Shown piece after piece: positions 8,821 through 16,624 of a DNA stretch of 64,000 bases. This DNA is from Micromonospora sp. WMMD961 (GTDB lineage: Bacteria > Actinomycetota > Actinomycetes > Mycobacteriales > Micromonosporaceae). Both the position numbers and the translations under genes were made by a program. A model generated the notes under the pieces. The model was not told where the DNA came from and did no database searches. It saw only the letters and a program-made list of their open reading frames with translations. Location: NCBI RefSeq assembly GCF_029626145.1, contig NZ_JARUBJ010000002.1, forward strand, positions 4,065,501 to 4,129,500, given 5' to 3'. The number at the start of each line of letters is the position of its first letter. Position 1 is the stretch's first letter.

Positions 8821-9450
8821 TCAGCTCCCGGTCAGGGCGCGCAGCAGGGTGCGCACCGCGACGCCGAGGTCGGCACGGCTGGCCGCGCTGCCGGGCTCCG
8901 GGGCGGTGAGCGCGCCGGCGCCGACCAGACGGTCGAAGAGCAGCCCGTCCACGAACGCGACGAACTGGTCGCCCTGCCGGTCGGGATCGGTGGCGCCGGC
9001 GCGGGCCAGCAGGTCCCGGGCCTGCACCCGCGAACCGGTGCCGTGGTGCAGGATGCCCCGCAGCTCCGGCCGGTGCACCGCCTCCAGCAGACAGGCGTAC
9101 CGGGCCAGGGTCCGGCTGCGCCCGACACTCAACCACCTGTCGAGCACCTCGGCGATGCCGGCGGCAAGCAGGTCGAGGTCGCTGCCGTCGAGCCGGGGGG
9201 CCGGCTGCGGGGGCGGCGGGCCGGTCGGCAGGTCGTACGCCGCCAGGTCGGACCGGTCCCGTTCGGCGAGCCGTCCCACCACCGCCTCGATCAGCGCCTG
9301 CCGAGTCCGCAGGTATGCGGAGGTGGTGCCGGGAGGCATTCCAGCGCGGCCGTCGACCGCCCGGTGGGTCAGCGCCCGCATGCCACCGTCGGCGATCAGC
9401 TCGATGGCCGCGTCGGTCAGCAGCGCGATCCGGTTCGTCCGGGCCGTCAC
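8821..9450 (-). CDS. TetR family transcriptional regulator
   Basis: This 209-residue repressor has an N-terminal TetR helix-turn-helix. It is seen as ALLTDAAIELIADGGMRALT followed by the AVDGRAGMPPGTTSAYLRTR recognition region, and a helical ligand-binding domain follows. The GTG at 9450 is preceded by GGGGGAG at 5-nt spacing. It is divergent from the FAD monooxygenase. A perfect palindrome in the 67-nt gap (9490-9505) is the obvious binding site, so the regulator probably represses itself and the monooxygenase, with release by that enzyme's substrate or a related aromatic compound. Confidence 0.92.
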   Translation of the reverse strand: MTARTNRIALLTDAAIELIADGGMRALTHRAVDGRAGMPPGTTSAYLRTRQALIEAVVGRLAERDRSDLAAYDLPTGPPPPQPAPRLDGSDLDLLAAGIAEVLDRWLSVGRSRTLARYACLLEAVHRPELRGILHHGTGSRVQARDLLARAGATDPDRQGDQFVAFVDGLLFDRLVGAGALTAPEPGSAASRADLGVAVRTLLRALTGS

Positions 9451-9489
9451 GGCACTCCCCCTTTCCGAGGTCCGCAGGTAGTATCCTCT

Positions 9490-9505
9490 TTCTACAGGTG
9501 TAGAA
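9490..9505. promoter_or_regulatory. probable TetR operator
   Basis: TTCTACAGGTGTAGAA is a perfect palindrome with 7-bp arms around a central GG. It lies between the divergent TetR and FAD-monooxygenase genes, 12 nt before the latter's ATG. Size and placement are typical of TetR-family autoregulatory operators. Confidence 0.65.
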
Positions 9506-9517
9506 GGGTGGATCGAG

Positions 9518-10682
9518 ATGGACGACTCACACGCGGTGGTCGTGGGCGGCGGGATCGGCGGCCTGAGCGCGGCGCTCGCCCTGCATCGGCACGGCTGGCG
9601 GGTCACGGTGCTGGAACGCGCCGCCGAGCTGCGCGAGGTCGGCGCCGGCCTGAGCCTGATGGCCAACGCGGTGCGCGGGCTGGACGCCCTCGGGCTCGGC
9701 CCGGCTCTGCGCGACGGCGGGCACGGCGAGGCACCCGGCGGCATCCGCGACCGGCACGGGCGGTGGCTGTCCCGGATGGACGCCACCGAGATGGTCCGGC
9801 AGTTGGGCACCACAGCCCTCGGTGTGCACCGGGCCACCCTGCACCGCACCCTGCGCGAGGCCCTGCCCGCCTCGTCCCTGCACACCGACGCCACGGTGGA
9901 GCACGTCGATCCCGGCCCCGACCCGCGCCGAGGTGCGCTACCAGGGCCCCGACGGGCCGCACACACTCCGCGCCGATCTGGTGGTCGGCGCCGACGGCCT
10001 GCGCAGCCGGGTCCGCGCCCAGCTCTGGCCACGACACCCCGGCCCGGCGTACGCGGGATCCACGGCCTGGCGAGCTGCCATCGCGCTCCCCGAGCCGGTC
10101 CCGGCCGCGATCAGCTGGGGCCCGGGCGCCGAGTTCGGCATGGTGCCGATCGGCGACGGTCAGCTCTACTGGTACGCCGCGCTGAACGCGCCACCCGGCG
10201 GCCACGCCCCCGACGAACGGGCGGCCCTGCGGGAGCGCTTCGGCGACTGGCACGATCCCATCCCGGCGCTGCTGGCGGCGACCCCACCCGGAGTCGTCCT
10301 GCGCAACGACATCCACCACCTGGCCGTGCCGCTGCCCACGTACGTGCGGGGACGGGTCGCGCTGCTCGGCGACGCCGCCCACGCGATGACACCCAACCTG
10401 GGCCAGGGCGCCGGACAGGCCATCGAGGACGCGGTGGTGCTGGGCGCCGTCTGCGCCGCCGGGGCCGCCGCGGTGCCCGCCGCGCTGGCCGCGTACGACG
10501 AGCAACGTCGACCGCGTAGCCAGGCCGTTGCCCGGGCCTCCTTCACCGCCGGCCGTTTCGGCCAGCAACTGCGCAACCCGCTCGCCGTCGCGGTCCGGGA
10601 CAGCGCGGTGCGACTCATCCCGGCCCGGGCCGCCCTGCGGAGCATGGCCCGCTACGCGGACTGGAGACCCCCGGTGGGCTGA
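9518..10682 (+). pseudogene. FAD-dependent monooxygenase, frameshifted
   Basis: Two overlapping frames together make one group A flavoprotein hydroxylase of about 388 residues. The first part, from ATG 9518, has the dinucleotide-binding motif VVGGGIGGLSAAL. The second part, in another frame, has VVGADGLRSRVR (DG motif) and the FAD ribose motif LLGDAAHAMTPNLGQGAGQA, ending at 10682. The reading frame must move by one base between about 9905 and 9935, in CCCGGCCCCGACCCGCG. Both halves show intact family motifs, so this is either a young inactivating mutation or a sequencing error in a C-rich run. The likely role is aromatic hydroxylation or drug inactivation under the adjacent TetR. Confidence 0.85.
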
Positions 10683-10772
10683 GCCGGCCCCGCGGCCCAC
10701 GAGGGCGGCCCAACACTCCAGGGTATTTGTCAGGGCTGGGGGCGGACTCGTTCGAAGGCGACAGCGCGCCCG

Positions 10773-10778
10773 TACAAT
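10773..10778 (+). promoter_or_regulatory. candidate -10 element (TACAAT)
   Basis: TACAAT at 10773-10778 matches the sigma-70-type -10 consensus at 5 of 6 positions, about 64 nt before the lipoprotein ATG. The -35 region is weak. Confidence 0.3.
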
Positions 10779-10841
10779 CGGCGACTGCCTTGTGACCGAT
10801 CGCTGACTGCTGGTGTGAAAGCGATCACACACACTGAGCGC

Positions 10842-11618
10842 ATGAACAGGAGAGTCAACCGCGGTAAGGCACTCCGCGTCGCGGTGTGTCTCATTCTTCT
10901 CGCCGCGCTCAGCGGTTGCATGCAGCTCAACATGGGCCTCACCGTCAACGCCGACGACACGGTCGACGGCCAACTGCTGCTGACGGCCCAGAAAAATGTG
11001 TTGAGTGCCCGGAACAAGAACGTCCCGGCCGCCTTCGCCGAGCTGCGGCAGAACATTCCCGCGCTGCCGGCCGGCGAAGAGACCCTGTACCAGGACGAGA
11101 CTTTCTACGGTTCCCAGATCAGTTATCGCAAGGCGCCGCTGGCCGGTTTCGACACGGAGAGCGTGAAACTGGTCCGGGACGGCGATCTCTACCGTTTCAC
11201 GCTTCCGCTGGATCCGAAGAAATACGGCGGAAAGGTCGCGCAGCAGAATCCGCAGCAACAGCAGGCGTTCCTCAAGCTCATGTCGTTCGAGATCTCGGTG
11301 ACATTTCCCGGCCGGGTGATCGACAGCAATGGCACTGTCAACGGCCGTTCGGTGAGCTGGAAGGTCGACGCCAACCAGGACAAGCCGGCCGAACTGCGGG
11401 CGGTGGCCGAGGCGCCACCTCGACCGTCCGCCTCGCCGGCTGCCGCAGGCGCCGACGGAGGCGGCTTTCCCTGGTTGCTGGTCGGTGGCGGCGTACTCCT
11501 CCTGCTGCTGCTCGCCGTGGTGGGCGTACTCCTGCTGCGCCGCCGTCAGCCCGCCGCGCCGGTCGCGCCCGGCCCGACCCCGGCGGGCCCGCCCGCCGGC
11601 GCCCCGGGGCCTGGCTGA
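10842..11618 (+). CDS. LppM-like lipoprotein with C-terminal membrane anchor
   Basis: About 258 residues. The N-terminus has a basic signal sequence ending in the lipobox LSGC, so export and lipidation are expected. The mature part opens with MQLNMGLTVNADDTVDGQLL, the pattern of the mycobacterial LppM domain. A Pro/Ala-rich linker follows, then a strong transmembrane helix (about residues 210-232), an RRR stop-transfer sequence and a Pro-rich tail. The ATG at 10842 is preferred to an upstream GTG at 10815, which lacks a ribosome site. LppM proteins are envelope-located; the exact role here is unknown. It stands just before CIS-1 but need not belong to it. Confidence 0.8.
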   Translation: MNRRVNRGKALRVAVCLILLAALSGCMQLNMGLTVNADDTVDGQLLLTAQKNVLSARNKNVPAAFAELRQNIPALPAGEETLYQDETFYGSQISYRKAPLAGFDTESVKLVRDGDLYRFTLPLDPKKYGGKVAQQNPQQQQAFLKLMSFEISVTFPGRVIDSNGTVNGRSVSWKVDANQDKPAELRAVAEAPPRPSASPAAAGADGGGFPWLLVGGGVLLLLLLAVVGVLLLRRRQPAAPVAPGPTPAGPPAGAPGPG

Positions 11619-11764
11619 TCCACCTGGTGGCCGGCACCCGCTGGCCGCGCCCGGCCCCGGCCGCCCGCGAAACGACGGCGACCGGCCCCGGTGCTCCCGG
11701 TGGGAGCACCGGACCTCACCACCACCACATCCCGGTCGCACCATCGCAGAAAAGGGGGATCGCC

Positions 11765-12100
11765 GTGAACGATCTCTTCACCTGGGCCGCCCTGGGCAGC
11801 ATCGCCGGCGCGAGCGCCGCCACCCTGCTGGCCACCAACGTCATCGGCGGCCTGATCGGTCCCAGCGGGGACAAGCTCCGCAAGTGGATCGCCATCGCCA
11901 TCGCGCTGCTGCTGTCCTACGTGACCGCGGCGTTCGCCGACGAGGCCGGCGGAGAGAAGTGGGTCATCGCGTTCTTCAACGCGCTGGTGATCTTCTCCGC
12001 CGCGCTCGGCATCAACCAGTTCCCGCCCGGAAACCGGCAGGCGACGCCGACCCAGGTCGCGAGCGGTCGCGAGCCCCGATTCGTCCGCTCCTGGGTCTGA
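11765..12100 (+). CDS. small three-helix membrane protein at the head of CIS-1
   Basis: The 111-residue product starts at GTG 11765 with AAAAGGGGGAT directly upstream. Three hydrophobic segments are visible (about residues 7-28, 38-56 and 65-84), with a short polar C-terminus. No known domain is recognised. It is followed after 12 nt by another membrane protein and then by the cap, sheath and tube genes, all in the same direction, so co-transcription is likely. A membrane-docking or holin-like role is possible but not shown. Confidence 0.7.
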   Translation: MNDLFTWAALGSIAGASAATLLATNVIGGLIGPSGDKLRKWIAIAIALLLSYVTAAFADEAGGEKWVIAFFNALVIFSAALGINQFPPGNRQATPTQVASGREPRFVRSWV

Positions 12101-12112
12101 GGGGGTGCCGTC

Positions 12113-12721
12113 ATGGTCTTCGGAATTCTCAGCGCGGCGGTCCAGGTGGGCCTCGGCGCTCTGTTCGGCTTCCTCGCCGGCGGCCCGATCGGTTTGCTGA
12201 TCGGCGCCGCCGTGGGCGTGCTGATCGGCGCGGTGTTCGGCTGGGCGGTGACCTCCGCCGGGGTGTACGCGCCGGACGCACGCGGCATCTTCCTCTTCGT
12301 GGTCGACCACACGTGGAGCCTGCTCAACACTGTCGTCGGTGCCATCTACCTGGCCGTGCACCTGATCTTCGGGCACTCGCTGGACCGGCCCACCTCGGCC
12401 GGCAGCGGGCGGGTCTGCGTGGTGGAGGGGGTCTCGCCCCGCTACGCCACCACCATCGGCACCGTCTGCGCCGGTGCCAGCTCGGGCATCCAACGGCACG
12501 AGGACGTGCACATCTTCCAGGGCCGCCTGCTCGGACCGCTCTACATCCCGCTGGTGCTGGCGAACTACGTGCTGTTCACCATCGCCCCGATCTGGCTGCT
12601 CTACCACGACCACACCAACGCCCCGATCAACCGGTTCACCCGGTACTTCGAGATCGGCGTCTACCCGCACGTGTGGAACGAGGCCATCGCGTACCGGATC
12701 CAGGGGACGCCGCCGCGATGA
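12113..12721 (+). CDS. membrane protein with HExxH motif
   Basis: 202 residues. The glycine-zipper-like N-terminus (about 15-46) looks membrane-inserting, and further hydrophobic helices lie near 60-85 and 142-165. Between them is QRHEDVHIFQGRLLG, with the zinc-metallopeptidase signature H129-E130-x-x-H133; the following Gln recalls the HExxHxxQ pattern of DUF4157-type peptidases common in CIS loci. A third zinc ligand cannot be assigned. The stop overlaps the next ATG (ATGA), implying translational coupling to the CIS-1 cap gene. Function is inferred only; it might be a membrane protease or a structural membrane component. Confidence 0.72.
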   Translation: MVFGILSAAVQVGLGALFGFLAGGPIGLLIGAAVGVLIGAVFGWAVTSAGVYAPDARGIFLFVVDHTWSLLNTVVGAIYLAVHLIFGHSLDRPTSAGSGRVCVVEGVSPRYATTIGTVCAGASSGIQRHEDVHIFQGRLLGPLYIPLVLANYVLFTIAPIWLLYHDHTNAPINRFTRYFEIGVYPHVWNEAIAYRIQGTPPR

Positions 12722-13416
12722 CCACCGATGGGCGCGGCCCGATCGAGACGGCCACCGCAGAGTTGGCCTCCTGGCTGACCAGCGCGGTGGGAGAACCCGT
12801 CCCGGTCGGTCCGCCCCGCACCGACGGCGACGCCTCCGGGCTCACCCTCTGGCCGCTGGAGTTACGCCCGGCCCGGCAGACCCGCTCCAGCGGCGCGGTC
12901 CGCGAACCGTACCGGTTCACGGTCCGCTATCTGCTCTGCGCCACCGGCCCGGCCGGGTTGCCCCGGCTGGACCGGGTGCTCACCGCCGCGACCACCGACG
13001 GCAGTTACAGCGTCGTCCTGGAGGCCGGCGACCCGCCACTCTGGACCGCGTTCGGTGTGGCGCCACGCCCGGCGCTGCTGATCGACGTGCCCGCGCAGGT
13101 GGACCACCCGACCCCGGCCGCGCCGCCGGTCCGGCAACCGTTGCGGCTGCGGCAGCTCGGGGTGCGCGCCCTCACCGGCCGGGTGGTCGGTCCCGAGGAC
13201 CAACCGCTCGCCGCGATGCGGGTCGAGCTACCCGGCACCGGGTCCGCCACCCGCACCGACCCCGACGGCCGCTTCCTGATCGTCGGCGTCCCGCACGATC
13301 CCGAACACCCGAGCCCGGTCCGACTCCGGCTGACCGGTCGGGGGCTCGTCCTCACCGCCGACGTCGACCCCACCGAACCCGACCTCGTCATCGTCTGCGC
13401 GCCACCGACCCACTGA
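12718..13416 (+). CDS. CIS-1 cap/terminator-like protein with C-terminal carboxypeptidase-regulatory-like domain
   Basis: 232 residues. The N-terminal half (about 1-140), an alpha/beta region with RFTVRYLLCATGPAG, resembles the Pvc16/DUF4255 tail-terminator group that caps the tube and sheath. Its position immediately before the sheath gene agrees with this. After a Pro-rich linker, residues from about 145 form a small beta domain with GRVVGPEDQPLAAMRVELPG and DPDGRFLIVGVP, the hallmark of carboxypeptidase-regulatory-like (transthyretin-like) domains. Start and stop couple it to its neighbours (ATGA overlap upstream, 23 nt to the sheath). The cap role is inferred from family resemblance and order. 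Confidence 0.65.
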   Translation: MTTDGRGPIETATAELASWLTSAVGEPVPVGPPRTDGDASGLTLWPLELRPARQTRSSGAVREPYRFTVRYLLCATGPAGLPRLDRVLTAATTDGSYSVVLEAGDPPLWTAFGVAPRPALLIDVPAQVDHPTPAAPPVRQPLRLRQLGVRALTGRVVGPEDQPLAAMRVELPGTGSATRTDPDGRFLIVGVPHDPEHPSPVRLRLTGRGLVLTADVDPTEPDLVIVCAPPTH

Positions 13417-13439
13417 CGCCCACCCGCACAGGAGGACCG

Positions 13440-14699
13440 ATGCCCAGCTACTTCTCCCCCGGCATCTATGTCGAGGAGGTCCCCAGCGGCGCTCGACCGA
13501 TCGGCCCGGCGAGCACCAGCATCGCCGCGTTCGTCGGCGTCGCCCCGGACCGCTCCGCCCACCTGGGCAAGGCGGTGCCGGTCAACAACTGGACGGAGTT
13601 CCTGCGACTCTTCGCCGGTGGTGAGCGGGTGGAGAGCACTCCGCTGGCCCGGGCGGTCTTCGGCTTCCTGGACAACGGGGGCGCCCGCTGCTGGGTGGTC
13701 AACGTCGGTGAGGGCGGCGCGATCACCGGCACCGGGCAGCGACGCGGTGGCCTGCAACTGCTGGAAGCCGTCGACGAGATCTCCATCATCGCCGCGCCGG
13801 GCTTCCACGACCCGGTGTCGCACGAGGCGCTGCTCAGCATGGCCGAGCGCACCCGCACCATGGTCGCGATCTGCGACCCGGCACCGGACATCGACGACAT
13901 CTCCGCGTTGACCCGGGTGGCCACGCCGTCGTCCGGCAAACCCCCCAAGCCCGACGGGGGTACGGGCGGCGGCTCGGGCGGTTCCGGCGGCGGCTCGGCC
14001 CAGCCGGGCGGCTCCGGCGGGCACGAGGGAGCGGCCCACCGGCCACGACAATCCGAGTTCGGGGCCTTCTACTACCCGTGGCTGCGGGTGCGTGACCCGA
14101 TCAGCGGCGAGTTGGAACTCACCCCGCCCAGCGGGCACCTGGCGGGCATCTGGGCCCGCACCGACGCCCTGCGCGGCGTGCACAAGGCACCGGCCAACGA
14201 ACCCGTACGCGGCGCCGTCGACCTGGGTTACCTGGTCACCCGACCGGAACACGACGTGCTCAACCCCAAGGGCGTCAACGTGATCCGGTACTTCGCCGGG
14301 GAGGGCATCCGCGTCTGGGGCGCCCGTACGCTCGCCGCCGAGGCCAGCGAGTGGCGCTACCTGAACGTGCGGCGGCTCAGCATCGCCATCGAACAGGCCA
14401 TCGCCAACGGCACCCGGTGGATGGTGTTCGAGCCCAACGACTTCACCCTGTGGCGCTCGATCCGACGCGACATCGGGGCGTTCCTCACGCGGGTCTGGCG
14501 CGACGGCGCGCTGCTGGGGCGCAGCCCCGAGGAGGCGTTCTTCGTCAAGTGCGACGAGGAGACCAACCCGCCGGACGTCCGCGACGCCGGCATGGTGATC
14601 GCCCATATCGGCATCGCCGTGGTCAAGCCGGCCGAATTCGTGGTGTTCAAGCTGAGCCAGTGGGCCGGCGGTACCGAGACCGAGACGATCGGAGGCTGA
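13440..14699 (+). CDS. CIS-1 contractile tail sheath protein
   Basis: 419 residues. The N-terminus YFSPGIYVEEVPSGARPI is the classic sheath opening of the T4/Afp/PVC family, followed by the conserved STSIAAFVG. The C-terminal domain carries LSIAIEQAIANGTRWMVFEP and the usual final beta strands. Sheath subunits surround the tube and contract to drive it through a membrane. Residues about 163-205 are a Gly/Ser/Pro-rich low-complexity insertion, probably a surface loop. The ATG at 13440 follows AGGAGG. Only one sheath gene is present, whereas Afp and PVC carry several paralogues. Confidence 0.95.
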   Translation: MPSYFSPGIYVEEVPSGARPIGPASTSIAAFVGVAPDRSAHLGKAVPVNNWTEFLRLFAGGERVESTPLARAVFGFLDNGGARCWVVNVGEGGAITGTGQRRGGLQLLEAVDEISIIAAPGFHDPVSHEALLSMAERTRTMVAICDPAPDIDDISALTRVATPSSGKPPKPDGGTGGGSGGSGGGSAQPGGSGGHEGAAHRPRQSEFGAFYYPWLRVRDPISGELELTPPSGHLAGIWARTDALRGVHKAPANEPVRGAVDLGYLVTRPEHDVLNPKGVNVIRYFAGEGIRVWGARTLAAEASEWRYLNVRRLSIAIEQAIANGTRWMVFEPNDFTLWRSIRRDIGAFLTRVWRDGALLGRSPEEAFFVKCDEETNPPDVRDAGMVIAHIGIAVVKPAEFVVFKLSQWAGGTETETIGG

Positions 14700-14700
14700 C

Positions 14701-15183
14701 ATGCCCACCACCGCCACGCCACAGCCCGGCGCACCGGTCGATCCGTACCGGGCGTACAACTTCCGGTTGCTCATCAACGGCGTCACCAACGGCCACTTCA
14801 CCGAGATGACCGGGTTGGAGGTGAACATCCCCGGGCAGCCGTACCGGGAGCACGGCCTGGGCCGGATGCGGATGGTGCCCGGCCAGGCCGAGTACGAGCC
14901 GGTGACGTTGCACTTCGGCCTCACCGCCTCCCGCGAGCTGTGGGACTGGGTCAACGCCACCGCGCAGGGCACCCTCAACCGCCGCAACGTCTCGGTGGTG
15001 CTGCTCGACTCGGTCGGCACCGCGGAGGTGCTGCGCTGGAACCTGATCGACGCCTGGCCGACCCGGTGGCGTGGCGCGCACCTCAACACCCTCAGCCACG
15101 AGATCGCCATCGCCTCGTTGACCCTGCGCTACGAGGGCCTGGAGCTGGAGACCGGCGGTGCCACCGCGCCCGCACCCGCGTAG
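14701..15183 (+). CDS. CIS-1 tail tube protein
   Basis: 160 residues of the T4 gp19-like family. The landmarks are YRAYNFRLLINGVTNGHFTE, then EMTGLEVNIPGQPYREHGLG and the strand VTLHFGLTASRELWDWVN. Hexamers of such proteins stack into the inner tube pushed out on contraction. It starts one base after the sheath stop. Length is normal for an eCIS tube (about 145-165). Only one tube gene is present here; Afp-type loci usually have two. Confidence 0.93.
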   Translation: MPTTATPQPGAPVDPYRAYNFRLLINGVTNGHFTEMTGLEVNIPGQPYREHGLGRMRMVPGQAEYEPVTLHFGLTASRELWDWVNATAQGTLNRRNVSVVLLDSVGTAEVLRWNLIDAWPTRWRGAHLNTLSHEIAIASLTLRYEGLELETGGATAPAPA

Positions 15184-16624
15184 CTGGTTGGCCGACCGGT
15201 TGCGTTCGGCCGCCGGCGCCGTCCAGCGCCTCGCCGGACGGGTCGATCCCGTCGGGCAAGCCGGTCAGCAGCCGCCGTCGGATCCGCCACGCCGCTTCGG
15301 TGAGCCCCCGCAACACTGGCTGGACCTCGTGGCCACGCACGCCCCGGGCCTGCTGCGCGATCTGGACCTCGACCCGCCCGCTGCTCAACCGGCGCAGGAG
15401 CGCGATGGCCCCGCCGACGGGTTCCGCCCCGGTGACCGGATCGGTCAGGACGAACCGGACCGGAGGACCGCGGTGACCGGACCAGCTCGGCCCGTCGGGG
15501 AGAGCGCCGGGCCCGCTGCCGAGTCGGCGGGGCGTCCTGCCCCCGGCACTGTGGGTCGCCGTGCCCCCGGCACTGTGGATCGTCGTGCCCCCGGCACTGT
15601 GGATCGTCGTGCCTCCGGCACTGTGGGTCGCGCAACCGGCACGGGTGGTGGGCTCGGCCGCGCAACCAGCGTGCCCGGCCGCGCAACCCGGGCGCCCGGC
15701 CCGGACCTGGCCGCGTACTCCGACGGGCCCGGCCGCCCGACGCCCGCTCCGCCCGGCACGCTGGGGAGCGACGGCATGGTGGGCGCGGCGTGCGGCGTCG
15801 ACGGGCCGGAGGTGGTGAGCGACGGCGCGAGGCCGGACGGGTTGCCCCGGATGGGCGGGACCGGTTGGTCGGAGCAGACGGCGAGTGCGGCCGACCGCTG
15901 CGGCAGCCCAGGGATCGGCGGTACCAGCGCCCGGGGCGGCAGCGACGCCTCAGACGGCGCGATGACCGTCGAGGTGCCCCCCGCCTCGAACGCGGACCGA
16001 CGTGCGCTGGGCTGGCCGCTGGACAGTTGGCGTCCACGCGCACCCTCCACCCCCACCACCCGCCCCAGCCCCAGCCCCAGCCCCAGCCCCAGCCCCAGCG
16101 AGATCTTGGAAGAATTCGGCCCCTCCAGGGGCAGTTACCTTCCAAGGTCCACAGCCGACTCCGCCGACGTCGGCGGGGCGAGGCCGGGCCGGGCAGCGGC
16201 TCGCGACGGGCGGTCAGGTCTCCGGGGGGCGAGCACGGGCCGGGGGTCAGCGCCGAGGCCGGCGAGTTCCGCGCACAGTTCGGCGACAGCCGAGGGCGCA
16301 GTGACGGCGGCTGACGGCGACCGGTGGCCGGCCCTCACGGACGATCGGGCACGGTCGGGGCAGCAGGTGGGCGAGCGAGTTGGGCGGCACACCGGGCACC
16401 GCGACGGTCCGGCCGCGACGACCGTCGGTGTGGCCTGGGTCGGCTCGGCGCACCACGACCCGGGCGGCGGGCGAGGGCCGGAGGGCACACCCACCCAGGT
16501 CGACGCGACGGCGTTCGACCCCTGGCCGGCGCTACCGGACGACAACGCGCTGTGGACGGTGCCGGGTGACGTGCTGGACGCCGCCCACCTGGTTCGACTG
16601 GACCGGGAACAGGCGGGCGACTGA
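15158..16624 (+). CDS. CIS-1 disordered linker protein (Afp6-position)
   Basis: Up to 488 residues from GTG 15158 (GGAG upstream, overlapping the tube stop by 26 nt), with a TTG at 15188 as an alternative. The first 70 residues hold an amphipathic segment, HWLDLVATHAPGLLRDLDLD. The rest is low-complexity Gly/Pro/Arg/Ala, including four 8-residue PGTV-type repeats (DNA 15539-15634) and a Pro-Ser run (DNA 16063-16098). The frame stays open and ends one base into the next ATG, so it is probably translated. It occupies the slot of the small protein between tube and tube-binding hub protein in Afp-type loci but is much longer. No catalytic motif is visible. Confidence 0.6.
   Translation: MPPRPHPRSWLADRLRSAAGAVQRLAGRVDPVGQAGQQPPSDPPRRFGEPPQHWLDLVATHAPGLLRDLDLDPPAAQPAQERDGPADGFRPGDRIGQDEPDRRTAVTGPARPVGESAGPAAESAGRPAPGTVGRRAPGTVDRRAPGTVDRRASGTVGRATGTGGGLGRATSVPGRATRAPGPDLAAYSDGPGRPTPAPPGTLGSDGMVGAACGVDGPEVVSDGARPDGLPRMGGTGWSEQTASAADRCGSPGIGGTSARGGSDASDGAMTVEVPPASNADRRALGWPLDSWRPRAPSTPTTRPSPSPSPSPSPSEILEEFGPSRGSYLPRSTADSADVGGARPGRAAARDGRSGLRGASTGRGSAPRPASSAHSSATAEGAVTAADGDRWPALTDDRARSGQQVGERVGRHTGHRDGPAATTVGVAWVGSAHHDPGGGRGPEGTPTQVDATAFDPWPALPDDNALWTVPGDVLDAAHLVRLDREQAGD
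15539..15634. repeat. 24-bp tandem repeat (four copies)
   Basis: The unit GCCCCCGGCACTGTGGATCGTCGT occurs four times without gaps (starts 15539, 15563, 15587 and 15611) with few mismatches. In the linker gene it encodes an 8-residue PGTV-containing repeat. Length is a multiple of three, so copy changes would preserve the frame. Confidence 0.9.
16063..16098. repeat. 6-bp CCCCAG tandem repeat (six copies)
   Basis: Six exact CCCCAG units encode a Pro-Ser run in the disordered CIS-1 linker protein. A hexanucleotide run like this can expand or contract in frame and so vary linker length. Confidence 0.9.

Noticed and set aside
15158..16624. Dismissing the 488-residue frame as non-coding because of its low complexity
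   Set aside because: It is coupled at both ends to CIS-1 genes, repeats are in multiples of three, and the N-terminal segment looks structured; kept with moderate confidence.
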